Counted from the first letter of the stretch, positions 15,201-24,359 are shown. The stretch: 30,398 nucleotides of DNA from Lingula anatina (GCF_001039355.2 NW_019773714.1:326089-356486), one strand, 5' to 3'. Program-made: numbers and translations. The notes: generated by a model not told the origin, from the letters alone.

Positions 15201-17961
15201 ATGCCTCATGTGAAACCTATCTCTGGACTCCTCTGGACACCAGCAAAACCTCTGCCCAAGTTTTTCAATGACATTGTTACAACTGCTACTCATGGGGTTA
15301 TTCTACTAAGCTTTGGAACTATTGTGCCACATTTGGAAGAGGAAAAAGCAGAAGTGTTTGCCAGAGTTTTTGCTAAGCTTTCCCAGAAGGTAATTTGGCG
15401 CCATGATGGAAAAGCTCCAAAGTCACTAGGCAACAATACATATCTGGTGAAGTGGTTTCCACAGAATGATCTTCTTGCCCACCCAGCCACTAAACTGTTC
15501 ATCACCCACTGTGGAGTTAGCAGCATGTGGGAGACACTGTACCATGCAGTGCCTGTGGTGGCCGTTCCTCTCTTTTGGGATCAGCGCCAACATGCTAGAA
15601 AATTGACTGATCGTGTTCAAGTTGGGGTGCCCCTCGATTATCTAACCCTTACTGAAACTAAGTTAGAAAATGTCATTGGGAAGGTCTTGAATGAGAAATC
15701 TTACAAAGAAAATGCAGAGAGGATTTCACTAATTTTGCGAGACACTCCTATGTCAGGACAGGAAGAACTCTTATTTTGGCTCAACTACACCATGCGTCAC
15801 AATGGACCTCTTCACTTTCATTCCCAAGCAGCTTATAGTTTAAACTGGTATCAGTACTTTCTACTGGATGTCATTGCTTACAAAGTGGCAGTTGGTTGTT
15901 TGCTCATTACTGGTTATATTCTTCTTGCAATAGTTTTGTGGAAACTAATGAGATGCATAAAAAAATATTTTCAGCAGGTTAAATCAAAAACTGCATAATT
16001 TTGAGAAGGGTTATTGTCTCTATTTACAGAATAGAGTAATGAATATTATTGGCATTCCATCTGTAATGTTTGATACTTTTTGCTGGATGTCATTGCTCAC
16101 AAGGTGGCAGTTAGCTGTTTGCTCATTACTACTTATATTCTTCTTTCAGTAGTTTTGTGGAAACTTATGAGAAGCACGCTGAAATATCTGTAGCATGTTA
16201 AATCAAAAATGGCATAATTTTGACAAGGGTGTTTTTGTACATATTTGAAAAATAGTATTATAATATTGTAAAGACATTTTGGCAGAAAAATTAAACCAAG
16301 AACTTTGAAATTGTGTTGTTTTTTTCTGATAGGGAAATATGATATAAATGAAATTAATAAATTTCATAATCCCTGTGGTATTCTCTCTTTTCCTATTACA
16401 TCAATACATTGGGAGGGGGGTGATTGTACTATGTGCATACAGTGCTACTTCACTTAAAAGACTTTTTTAAACTGGAGGGAAGACGGTTCAATTTTTGGAC
16501 AAGAAATTTGCATGAGCAATTGCATAGCTGTTCAAATGAGGTTATGGAAACTGCTGAGAGATACGTATAACACATAAAGAAAGTACAAAATATCAGTTCA
16601 ATGTGGGTATTGATGAATCATTAGCATAACAGCTGCCCTCAGGACTTTATCTCTGTACGTCAGATTTCCATCAATCACTTCAATCACCATGAGTTCTTTC
16701 TGGTAATTGCCACTCATGCCCACCCAAACCATAACATTGTGCCCATGGCAGTGGTCAATGGCAAGACCCCTGTCCAGATGAGACAACCATGATGTGATGT
16801 CCATCATGTCCACCAATCACTGCAATCACCATGAGTACTATCTGAAAATTGCTATTAAAGCCTGCCCAAACCATAACACTTTGGCAATGGCCAGTGGCAT
16901 GAACCCATCCAGATCAGATAGCTATGGCATTATGTCATCATGGAATACAGTTTCCATAACTTGATTTTCTGCTTACAGTCTTCACTAACATTGACAAAAG
17001 CTGGTACCCTAGAATGATCTACATACATTTGCGAATTTTTCTTTGGCAGTAACTGAATTATAACATTTTCATAATAAATTCTAGGAAGAAGGAGTGATAG
17101 GAGGGCAAGCTTACTACAATACACACAAGGTGAGACTCTTGAGAACAGGTTCCTATTCAGGTTTTCACCATAATTCCACTGAGACAGGCACAGACTTTGT
17201 GTTACAAAGTTTCATTTTAACCTTAGCTGAAAAACTCAAATATACACAAATTACACACAAGGACCTTCATAGAAAGATGAGTTTGATCTCTAGGATATCA
17301 CTACACTTATGTGGCATACATTCAGTTACAAAAATAGTCTTAAGGCTCCTTCCCAAGGATTTTATGAAATTAATGTTTTAGTAATTTACATAGATTATTC
17401 CAGCTCCACAGGGACTTTTACTGAATGCAATCAGATTATTTAGTTAATTAATTAATTAATTAATACAGACCTTATTTCCAATGTACTCATATAATCACCA
17501 CCTTGTGTCTATTCTACTCAACACCACGCGTTAATATGATGGCATTCAGCTATATTTAATGTAAAGATTGTATTCATACAATATTGTAATCAAGGTGTAT
17601 ATCATCAGTTACTTTTGGTGACTATGTGCTGGTTGGTTTATAATATGTCATTCGTTTTTAACTTCTGAGCACATATTTTTGTTTTGATACCTGTCCCTTT
17701 TGATTTTAAAATCATATTGAACAGTTTTCTTTAGGCTAAATTACTCTTTCTCTATCCAGTCTCTCTGGCTTTCAGGTCAATGCCAGCAAATATGATATTG
17801 TAATGGAATCTGACTTGGGCACATTTACACCAACTGGCATACAGTTTCATGGTAAGAAATATTTTCCGTCTTATGGTGTTGCTTCATATGCTGTCATTAC
17901 TGAAAGAATGTTTATTTCTGTTTTACATAGCTATCTTTAAGTCTTACATGTTAACATGACT

Positions 17962-17997
<36 letters not shown>

Positions 17998-19127
17998 ACA
18001 CTTGCTGAATATACCAGCACATTTTAATTGGGTTGCTACTATGAGGTGCCATAGCTGATTGCACATATAGTGCTCACATATGGATAAGAACAACAATGTC
18101 ACAGTTATAGATTTGACAGCATCACTGTTGAACATCATTTAACATTTGTCTGCTTCAGTTGGATAAATTACTGCAGTATCAAGAGTGTAAGCTATTTTCT
18201 CATAATTTTGGGAATCTCAAGACAGTCATTATTTCTTTTGAGTAATGGGTATATATGAAACTGGGATAATTATCATTGAAGGCAGTGACTCTGCAGCAGT
18301 GATAATGGAGAAGGTGGCTAGCCTGCTGAAACCCATCAATGCCTCAAAGGTGAACCGCTTCAAAGACAAAGTTGATGGTGGAGATGTCAGCCAGTGGCAG
18401 ACACAGTCCAATGTTCCAGGAGCAAGCATTGACACGCAGAATGACAAATATTTCTTTTTTCATCATTCTAATGGTAAGTCATGAGTGTGATGGTGTAATG
18501 TAGTGCACTATCATTTTTTGTCATTTTGATTGCAATTTTTTTGATGGTTCATAATATTGTTTAATGATGAATTACATTATTACTAAATGTGGGTTGTTAA
18601 GTGATACATATGAACAATTGGTGAGGGAAAGTAAGACAAGTAAGGCACCATGAGTGATATAGTGAAAGGTGAAAGATTAAAAATAAGAGGAAAATTCAGA
18701 AATAGATTCACCTTTGAATCTGCATCTTTATTGCTTCACGTTCAGCTTTGATACAGTGATTTTAGTAATAAAAAAGAGTAGAATATTTGAGGTTTTGTAC
18801 ACCTTTTGAAATTTTATAAAAATGTAATTTTATCGTGAATTTTTTTCTCCTTTAGTCTCTGTGGATATCATGCAGATCACACATCCTATACAAGCTAAAT
18901 ATGGACTTCAGTGCCACTCCTACTATAAAATAACTGATAATCAACAGTATTTATTTACATTTCATCCAAATTCTCCAGTGATTACAAGAAAATGTTTATT
19001 AAATTTTCAACATGTTTCAGGTGACACAATGACAGTCTTGAACTCCCACAGTTTAGATCTATGCTCTGCAGTGTGGGCTGTGATGGCCTATGTTACAGCT
19101 GATTTGGAAGACATGTTGCCCAGGTAG
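6816..19127 (+). CDS. CPQ: Carboxypeptidase Q (plasma glutamate carboxypeptidase), M28 zinc peptidase
   Basis: Secreted or lysosomal dizinc metallopeptidase that hydrolyses dipeptides. Fourteen exons join in phase: 6816-6858, 7112-7195, 7745-7876, 8201-8262, 8795-8962, 9278-9442, 9902-9986, 10450-10553, 10967-11053, 11385-11456, 17085-17129, 17776-17851, 18282-18473, 19021-19127. They give 473 aa; the human protein is 472 aa. Metal and catalytic residues are present: His288 and Asp300 in GHLDSWDVGQGAMDDGGG, Glu334-Glu335 in WTAEEG, Asp362 in ESDLGTF, and the HHS motif (His435/436). Family runs such as MLGLGSSVGTP and IPTACITIEDAEMM are intact. The first exon (MAFYKYFFLIAYLR, then VLVSSHP) is inferred from a signal-peptide-like sequence and matching phase. 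Arg14 within the hydrophobic core makes it less certain. Intron 4 appears to end in CG rather than AG. Intron 10 is 5.6 kb and contains a UGT gene. Confidence 0.95.
8344..8512 (-). mobile_element. 169-bp MITE, copy 1, in CPQ intron 4
   Basis: The element begins CAGGGGCGGATCCAG and ends in a CTGCCCCTG terminus, giving terminal inverted repeats. The direct repeat GTAAC flanks it on both sides (8339-8343 and 8513-8517), so the 5-bp target-site duplication is perfect. It is the reverse complement of the second 169-bp copy near 20.8 kb. Internally it carries a short inverted motif around GTCTTCTGGAAGAC. It encodes no transposase, so it is a non-autonomous DNA transposon. CAGGG-type ends occur in hAT elements, but those normally make 8-bp duplications, so I leave the superfamily open. 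Confidence 0.85.
9184..9246. repeat. (TG)n microsatellite in CPQ intron 5
   Basis: Uninterrupted TG run of about 31 units that ends roughly 30 bases before the CPQ exon 6 acceptor. Length variation here could affect recognition of that acceptor. A CA run also lies just after the exon 6 donor (about 9479-9495). Confidence 0.95.
10821..10860 (+). repeat. Perfect 20-bp tandem duplication with octamer motif
   Basis: AGAAACATGCAAATCTTTTA occurs twice with no gap (10821-10840 and 10841-10860). Each copy contains ATGCAAAT, the canonical POU/Oct octamer. It sits in CPQ intron 8, about 105 bases before exon 9. Regulatory function is speculative; a recent replication-slippage duplication is equally possible. 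Confidence 0.8.
11601..11628. repeat. 28-bp palindrome with perfect 13-bp arms
   Basis: The arms ATGTACAGACACA and TGTGTCTGTACAT are exact reverse complements around a GA centre, so this can form a strong hairpin. A near-identical palindrome occurs at 2305-2326 in another repeat. The sequence beyond it (ATAGCC, then GTGCACTTTT) is also shared in opposite orientation, so it is probably the end of a dispersed repeat. It lies in CPQ intron 10. Confidence 0.7.
11725..11990 (+). repeat. Two direct repeats at ~158-bp spacing in CPQ intron 10
   Basis: CTGATGAATATTCA followed by a GCAGGTCAAGTT or GTAGGTCAAGTT run, then GGGCCATTTTTATGGAAGTT and a poly-T tract, occurs near 11746 and again near 11904. 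The copies are diverged but clearly related. No coding content is seen. Confidence 0.75.
11991..14350. other. CPQ intron 10, left part: no gene seen
   Basis: AT-rich intronic sequence upstream of the nested UGT gene. Apart from a poly-C run (13982-13995) I see no coding region, RNA gene or recognisable transposon. Short open frames here have no family resemblance. Confidence 0.5.
14353..14358 (+). promoter_or_regulatory. TATA box of the nested UGT gene
   Basis: TATAAA stands about 70 bases before the preferred UGT start at 14427. A start of transcription 25-30 bases downstream of it would fall near 14383. That is after the first in-frame ATG (14379), which supports translation from the second ATG. 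It also suggests that the nested gene has its own promoter. Confidence 0.4.
14427..15998 (+). CDS. UDP-glycosyltransferase (UGT family 1), single exon, nested in CPQ intron 10
   Basis: ER-membrane enzyme that transfers a sugar from a UDP-sugar to small lipophilic acceptors (detoxification or glycolipid metabolism). The intact 523-aa frame matches the family length. An N-terminal signal peptide (MLAFYLLWLPILANVSEG) is followed by the likely catalytic His28 in FPFTHIFNSR and Asp138 in FFFDTLN. The UGT signature lies near residues 358-386, from FITHCGVSSMWETLYH to FWDQ. The C terminus has one membrane span (CLLITGYILLAIVLW) and a short basic cytosolic tail ending KSKTA, which fits the KxKxx ER-retrieval pattern. 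A Met 16 codons upstream (14379) is less likely because the signal peptide would start late and a TATA box sits too close. The coding region has no intron, whereas the host CPQ gene is finely split, so it may derive from a retrocopy. Acceptor and sugar donor cannot be told from sequence. Confidence 0.95.
   Translation: MLAFYLLWLPILANVSEGAKILVFPFTHIFNSRTLNMEKIAILLRDRGHEVTMLVADHYKPKLDLHDVKLIRFHIDETEFNKGGVMDLQTAFEIIDRDPFLALKQLEDLDDLLCHKLFSDIDTLMQFRNSNFSLFFFDTLNIAAGALLNEYLKVPSVGYWNHGFWNFWNIFHQPMFYSFIPNIPTGLSDHMDFWERLHNYEVEQSIKSWLDDKMDYAEGLRLKYLPEENIPHMKHAYERVSLMIAANVHFALDYPRPVMPHVKPISGLLWTPAKPLPKFFNDIVTTATHGVILLSFGTIVPHLEEEKAEVFARVFAKLSQKVIWRHDGKAPKSLGNNTYLVKWFPQNDLLAHPATKLFITHCGVSSMWETLYHAVPVVAVPLFWDQRQHARKLTDRVQVGVPLDYLTLTETKLENVIGKVLNEKSYKENAERISLILRDTPMSGQEELLFWLNYTMRHNGPLHFHSQAAYSLNWYQYFLLDVIAYKVAVGCLLITGYILLAIVLWKLMRCIKKYFQQVKSKTA
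16074..16240 (+). pseudogene. Decayed duplicate of the UGT 3' end
   Basis: This segment repeats the UGT C-terminal coding sequence and early 3' UTR (15861-16013 onward), with shared runs such as GGATGTCATTGCT, TTTGCTCATTACT and AGTTTTGTGGAAACT. Translated, it gives LDVIAHKVAVSCLLITTYI and a second membrane-span-like stretch, then an in-frame TAG where the intact gene continues, and a relic of the KSK-x-A tail ending in TAA. It has no upstream UGT body, so it is a partial tandem duplication or the remnant of a deleted paralogue. It lies within the UGT transcript's 3' UTR. Confidence 0.85.
16356..16361 (+). terminator. Candidate polyadenylation signal of UGT
   Basis: AATAAA about 360 bases after the UGT stop codon, beyond the duplicated 3' segment. 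It is the best canonical signal seen downstream of the gene; use is inferred. Confidence 0.4.
16598..16940 (-). mobile_element. Tc1/mariner-like transposase fragments, two degenerate tandem copies
   Basis: On the minus strand, 16598-16816 translates to a piece resembling the Tc1-type transposase core: NVMVWVGMSGNYQ, then VIDGNLTYRDKVLRAAV. This corresponds to the family pattern SVMVWGGIS...VIDGNLTAxRYRDEILRP. The neighbouring 16800-16940 repeats the same segment (CAATCACCATGAGT and CCCAAACCATAACA in both) at about 141-bp spacing with more decay. No complete transposase or inverted termini are visible. It is a fossil within CPQ intron 10. Confidence 0.6.
17437..17464. repeat. (TTAA)n simple repeat in CPQ intron 11
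   Basis: Run of TTAA/TAAT units with no other content. Confidence 0.85.
17962..17992. repeat. (TG)n microsatellite in CPQ intron 12
   Basis: About 15 TG units between CPQ exons 12 and 13. Confidence 0.95.
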
Positions 19128-20812
19128 AACTCAAATGTTTAACAGTCCCTTTAATTAGCACATACAGTTCATAGTGAGGAGGCTGTTGACTGTGATATTA
19201 TTTTTTTCTCTATAAAATGGTAGTATTTGTAACATTTAATATATTTAGAGGAAAATCATATAATGTATTGAAAATGTTTAAAACATTTGTAACCAAACAT
19301 TATTGATCTTATGTGTATTTAGAAATTATCAGTTTCCATTCCATCAAGCAATAATTGTTGTTTGCTTGATTCATTGAATTATATTACCAAGAGAATTGAC
19401 CTTTCATAATTATTGACGGCTGTAGTTTATAAGAATGATTTACAACTAGAGACACAAACTATACTTTTCATAGTTATCAAAGATTTTTTCTTCATTTACA
19501 GTTTTTAGAGGTTTTTTAAATGTTTAAGTATCAGGCTTCTTAATTTTTTGGGAAACCGTCTGGTAATTCCATTTTCTCCCTCTGTATATCAGAGATTATG
19601 TAATGGTAATAGTAATATATTCATTTAGAGCCTAAAAATATAACATTCTGTGGACTTTACAGCTAGTCAACAGTGCAATTTTTTTTTCAACATAGCTATA
19701 GAAAAATTCGAAATAAATATATTTCAAGAGCCATGTTTGCAGTGTTTAAGTATAAATCTCTTTTAAAAATCTGGATCTTTGGTTTTCGTTCATTTTGAAA
19801 CTGTCCAGTAATTTGATTTTCTTCATACTGTGTTTCAAATATTAGTAGAAGCTAAACTCCACTTTAAGGAAATGGAAATAGCAGAGGCATACCAATAGTG
19901 AATGTCAATATCTACTCCAGTAATATCTGAAACTAGAGAAAATATTACTTTTCAAATTTTGACAAAGTTTTCTTTACAGTATGTACAGTTATACAAAAAG
20001 CAATCTATGCTACTACACCTATTAGTAAATGATACTGCAACAAAGCATGAAGTAAACTTATTGAAAGTTTACTTTGGTATCAAATAGAGAATTATTGGGA
20101 TTAACTGGTGTAATCTTAACAGATATACAGACAAAAGAAATATTCTACAAAATGGGTAATAAACTACATGAATCGACATGAATCTACCTAAGTATTTGTT
20201 ACTTCACAGTGCACTAAATGAATCTGATAAAAAATTATGAGCTTGCACTGAATCTGATGAGAAACTGAATAAATACCAATGCAGCAGACTAATTTCTTTT
20301 GCTGAATATGTATGATTACAACAAACTAGTTTGCAGCAATCCTCATTGAGTGAAAATCGTCTCTGCAAAGGTGTTGGGAATAACATAAAATACAATGGCC
20401 TTCAAAAATTATCCAAGCTGTGACAAAAATGCCCAAGGCAAAAAAATGGTTTAGATGACAGCTTTGTAATGGAGTAATCCAATTTCTGTGGTCCATAGTT
20501 GTAGCAATAAAGATACCTAAGTACTACATGGTTTGAAAATGTGGACTTTGTGGAAACTGGTCCAGTGAGTCTCTTTGATCTTCCCAACAGAAACAAAAGG
20601 TTTATGGCAGATTAAGTGAGCTATACGCAACAGAGTAACATTGTCTAACCATTGTCTGTTAAAAAAATCTTAGAACAGTACATAGTCTATATAAGCTACA
20701 ATTGTAGATGAAAAAATCTCGTTTTGCTGCACACCTTCTGTGTCACTTTTAAACAAAGAAGCATCACTTTTAACCTTGCTTAGAGTGTGTCTCACTGGTG
20801 TCTTGGCCTGTC
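19128..20812. other. CPQ 3' UTR and intergenic region, no gene seen
   Basis: This stretch lies between the convergent 3' ends of CPQ (plus) and the minus-strand IgGFc/ZP gene. An AATAAA at 19712-19717, about 585 bases after the CPQ stop, is a candidate polyadenylation signal. Short open frames on both strands show no recognisable family. Confidence 0.5.
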
Positions 20813-20981
20813 CAGGGACAGATTCAGGCTGTCTTCTGGGTCTTCCGGAAGACGGTCAAATTTCAAAGTTTACATTGATGAGTACCTAATTTTTTCTGTC
20901 GGAAGACGGTCAAAAAATGGAGGATGGATCAACAAAGATAATGTGGAAGACTGTCAGAAAATATCTCTGGATCCGCCCCTG
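20813..20981 (+). mobile_element. 169-bp MITE, copy 2, just downstream of the IgGFc/ZP stop codon
   Basis: Same length as copy 1 and in the opposite orientation. It begins CAGGGACAGATTCAGG and ends GGATCCGCCCCTG. CTGTC flanks it on both sides (20808-20812 and 20982-20986), again a perfect 5-bp target-site duplication. The GTCTTCCGGAAGAC inner palindrome is better preserved here. It ends 27 bases before the stop codon of the minus-strand gene in window coordinates, so it probably forms part of that gene's 3' UTR. Confidence 0.85.
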
Positions 20982-21008
20982 CTGTCTCTGGTAGAAATGA
21001 TCAGTGGT

Positions 21009-24000
21009 CTATTTTTTTTTACTGACGAAGAGAAGCAGCGCAACTGCCACCAGAAGAGCCACCAGGGCAATGGCCACCAGGATCACTGCAGGCCAAGGTA
21101 TCTCCAGACCATTCTCTGGTTTAGATGCGGCAACAGTTAATTTTGAGCTTGACTGTGGATCAACTAGAAAAATATTAATGCAACTGAATTGTAGTTTATA
21201 CAGAGCAAGAAGTTTATTACTGGTACGATGGAAGCCTGAAAGTTGTCTGTTATCAACCTTCAGTGCTCTTACATGCATTCACACTCACACAGTGCAATAG
21301 CACTTATACCCCATTCCCATACCTAGATCAATCTAGCAGGATCGACCCATCTCTGAGGTGATTCCTCGGAGATCCTGCTACATCAATCTAGGTATGGGAA
21401 TGGGGTCTAAGGCAAGCTATTATGTGGACAGTATTCTCGCATATTACTGGTATTGTGTATATAAAAAAAATTTAAATTATAATTTGTTATGGTTTACAAG
21501 ATTGCCTCACAGTCTCCACATAAAAAACTTACCCTTTGAAGTTTTTTCCCGATAAACAAGTGGTCCAGTGTAAAGATCATAGTGATTGAGAGCAGTGTGT
21601 TTATGGTTTGCCTCACGTCGCTTTAGCTGATGTCCAGTGCTGCCCTCTGTTGGTGGTGCGCCACTGGTAGATGAACATTCTTGTGAGCAATGTGGAGATG
21701 TATCCTCGGACGTACAAATTGTGACATCGCAGTACACATAAACAAGGCCAATCTTACGAATGAATTCAAAAACCTCAAAGTCCAGTTTAACTTCCTTGGG
21801 GCTGGCAGACTGAATGTGGAGTGTTGGATCTGTAGGACACCTGAAAATGACAATAGGCCTATTTGATTATATGCAATTAACACTTCTTTTCAGTTACTTA
21901 CTTGGAAATTATATTTTTATATTTACAAATGGTGTTGTTAATGGCTATTAGTTTTGAAACACCAGAATTTGAAGTCAATGTCTCTTCTGTCTAGAAACTT
22001 CAAAACAGCCATTTTTATGGTTGTTAGCCAAGGTGTATCAATCAACTTTTGAGCTTCTTTTGATGACAAAATGCTTACCTGTCCTTGACCAAAAAATATT
22101 TGGTAGGGTACGTCCTCGAAGGAAAAGGGGTGGCTTCACACATCTGGACTATGAGCTTCAGATTTGGATCTGACGTCGCTAGTTTAACTGACCAAAACAC
22201 GGTATCCCCAAAAGCAACAAAATATGGAAATTGCACAATTGGAATCCTTAAAAGAAAATAAAGAAAAGGGTTTGAATATGGATAACTTTCAGTGATCTGC
22301 ACTGTGTAGTCTGGGTTTATGATGAATTTAATGACAAATGAAAGTTGTTATGTGTATAACTTTTATAAATATTTATCTAATATTGAAAAGAAATTGTGAC
22401 AGCAGAATCTGTCACTTTTGTCTCTCTCTTTCTCTCTCTGTTTCTTTCTCAATATACCCATCACTGGCTGCACCTGTAATTCTTATCCTTGAACATGTTC
22501 ATGTGTATGGTGAAATTGCCGTGCACAACGTGTACTCGTCCTATCACATTGTGCCCTTTACGTTGAAATTCTCTGGCTACTGTTGCATGCTTGTGCAAAA
22601 CGCAATCAAATGGCAGCATTAGTGCCCTCCCTCTTGAAATTATGCTGGAAGGAGGCCTGTGTCTTTCACTAGAGGAACTAACTGACTGTATCCTATTACT
22701 GTACATAATGGCATTGTCTGTTTCCTAAAAAAAGGCAAAAAAAAAAAAGCTTTTGAGAAACCTACAGATGTAAAAGAAGTTGGGCACCAGAAAACTCAGA
22801 TATGTACAACAACATTGCATATGTAAAATGAACACTCTTTTCCACACACACACCCAGACGCACATTCTTTCTTCTGATTTTTCATTAAAAAGATTAGGAG
22901 TAGGCCTACCTTCCTTTGTGTCCCGCATGCGCCCAGTGGTATGTTGAAGATCAGCTTTGATCCGCTTCGAAAAGGAGTGCATCCCCTGTCTAGCAGTCTT
23001 AAACTCGTCATATCTATGTTCTCATACTGTGCATTTAATTTCGCCACGTCCACCTGCACTTCCAATTGTACGGAATTACACTGCACATCCATAATTTGGT
23101 TTGACGCTGAAAAAACACATCCAAACACAATCGCACTCTTGGCTCAACTAACACATGAGAGCAGAAACTTGCACCACCAAAGAAAATTGCACCACCACAT
23201 TTTGACACCAACGGGTTTCATAAAACGTTAAAAGCTGTGTACAACATACTGAAAAAAGGCGAGATTTCTTACTACTAAATCATACTGGATAATCTTATGA
23301 TGCATACTAGATGCCTACATTTGACATTTTTCTACAAAGAAGAAGAACAGGTTTTATTAACGAATGTTGATGTTACACTAACCTTGAGGGTTGATGTTAA
23401 TCGTTTGGAGGTGGTGTTGTCGCTTCCCACATTGATCAGTAGCCGTCCAGTTAACGTGTCGCACCATTGTTCTCTCACCATCACATACACCCGCTGTTGT
23501 ATCTCTGTGGAAGGTGATGTTGTGATATGGGCATGTCTCCAATACCTGGGGCACTTCGTTGTTCTCCCAGTCTGCACGGTACTCGTCACATTTTATATAC
23601 ACGTCTATGTCGAGAGGAAATCGGATAACCGGCTCCTTGATGTGCTGTTCTATGGTTTGGTTGCCGTTCACTATGTGGCCACACCCGTCGCGCAACTCCC
23701 ACTTCCTCACCAAACGTTTCTCGCACGCGGTTGACGAAAGGCCTGTGTCGGTGTATGTAATGGACGTCACTCCTCTTTGCTGACATTTATGTGCAACTGT
23801 ACCTCGAGCTCTCCCGGTCTCGTCTGGCGTGGTGTTTATGATACAAACTTGATCACTGTAGTCACCTGGGATTATTAGACGTGGTGGTGCAGCTGCAAGA
23901 TCTTCATCTATGACACCGTCTCCATCATCATCGAGTCCATTAGCAAGTTCCTCGTCAATTCTGTAATCACAGTCATTGTCCATCCCGTCCGCCGGAAGAC

Positions 24001-24157
24001 CAATTTTCGGAATGCATTCGTCAGCAATATTGGCCAACCGAAGACCGCCTGGGTATCCATAAGATTCATCCTTCATAAAGCCGTATAAATACACCGCGAA
24101 AACGACCCTGGGGTCTTGATGCTCTATGGTATGGGTACCAGGATTTATGCGCACAGN
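21009..24157 (-). CDS. IgGFc-binding / metal-binding / ZP-domain transmembrane protein, 5' end missing
   Basis: Six minus-strand exons join in phase: 24156-23383 (open at its 5' end), 22910-23106, 22474-22724, 22079-22246, 21533-21840, 21009-21163. They give about 616 aa. In order: the end of an IgGFc-binding domain (VRINPGTHTIEHQDP, VYLYGF, ESYGYPGGLRL); an Asp-rich metal-binding segment of MopE type (DGMDNDCDYRIDEEL, then GLDDDGDGVIDEDL); two HYR-like repeats (TSITYTDTG...WELRDGCG and NWTATDQCG); and a ZP domain spread over four exons (CNSVQLEVQVDVAKLN, PLGACGT, MYSNRIQSV, VQMCEATPFP, FEVFEFIRKIGLVYVYCDV). A KRR site follows that a proprotein convertase might cut, then one membrane span (PAVILVAIALVALLVAVALL) and a KKK tail. 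ZP domains polymerise extracellular proteins, so a surface or matrix role is likely. The gene is cut at the N at 24157. No splice acceptor is visible beyond it and an in-frame TGA follows. Confidence 0.9.
21308..21406. repeat. 99-bp imperfect palindrome with perfect 21-bp arms
   Basis: The outer arms (21308-21328 and 21386-21406) are exact reverse complements. They begin ACCCCATTCCCATACC and end GGTATGGGAATGGGGT. Inner arms (TAGCAGGATC and GATCCTGCTA, plus CTGAGG with CCTCGG) extend the hairpin almost to its centre. It lies in the last intron of the minus-strand IgGFc/ZP gene. It is most likely a foldback or MITE-like element; transcribed, it would form a long hairpin. No convincing target-site duplication was seen. 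Confidence 0.85.
24157..24157. other. Single N: probable contig join or gap
   Basis: This is the only ambiguous base in the window. The minus-strand IgGFc/ZP exon is open up to it but has no acceptor beyond it. About 200 bases to the right, the plus-strand AKR begins at an internal exon with none of its upstream exons anywhere to the left. Two genes on opposite strands losing their 5' parts at one place is what a wrong or unsized join produces. Confidence 0.7.
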
Positions 24158-24359
24158 TACTTTTGACAAATCATCAGAGCTTTTTCAGATTTTTTTTTCA
24201 AATTGTATGAAAAGCCTGCTCTCTTTGTCAGTTAACTCTAAATGGCTGTATACACTAGTATGCTGCAAATAAGACCTCCACTAATTTTTTAAATTCAGCA
24301 TGCCATTAGGATTTACACTGAGTACATATAGAATATTTATATATTAAATTTCTTTGCAG

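Noticed and set aside
16598-16816. Minus-strand frame as a functional gene
   Set aside because: It is only a short transposase-like piece with a degenerate tandem copy and no catalytic triad, so it is called a transposon fossil.
18861-19020. Open sequence upstream of CPQ exon 14 as part of the coding exon
   Set aside because: The family alignment continues HHSN-GDTMTVL exactly at the acceptor before 19021; the preceding open stretch is intron.
20787-21140. Open frame whose translation (VYIDEYLIF, CQKISLDPPL) closely matches one on the other strand at 8281-8574
   Set aside because: The shared part is exactly the 169-bp MITE. Both copies have the same length, so the frame is preserved without needing selection, and there is no start or splice context.
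23297-23734. 145-codon plus-strand frame
   Set aside because: Antisense shadow of the well-supported minus-strand IgGFc/metal-binding exon (23383-24156).
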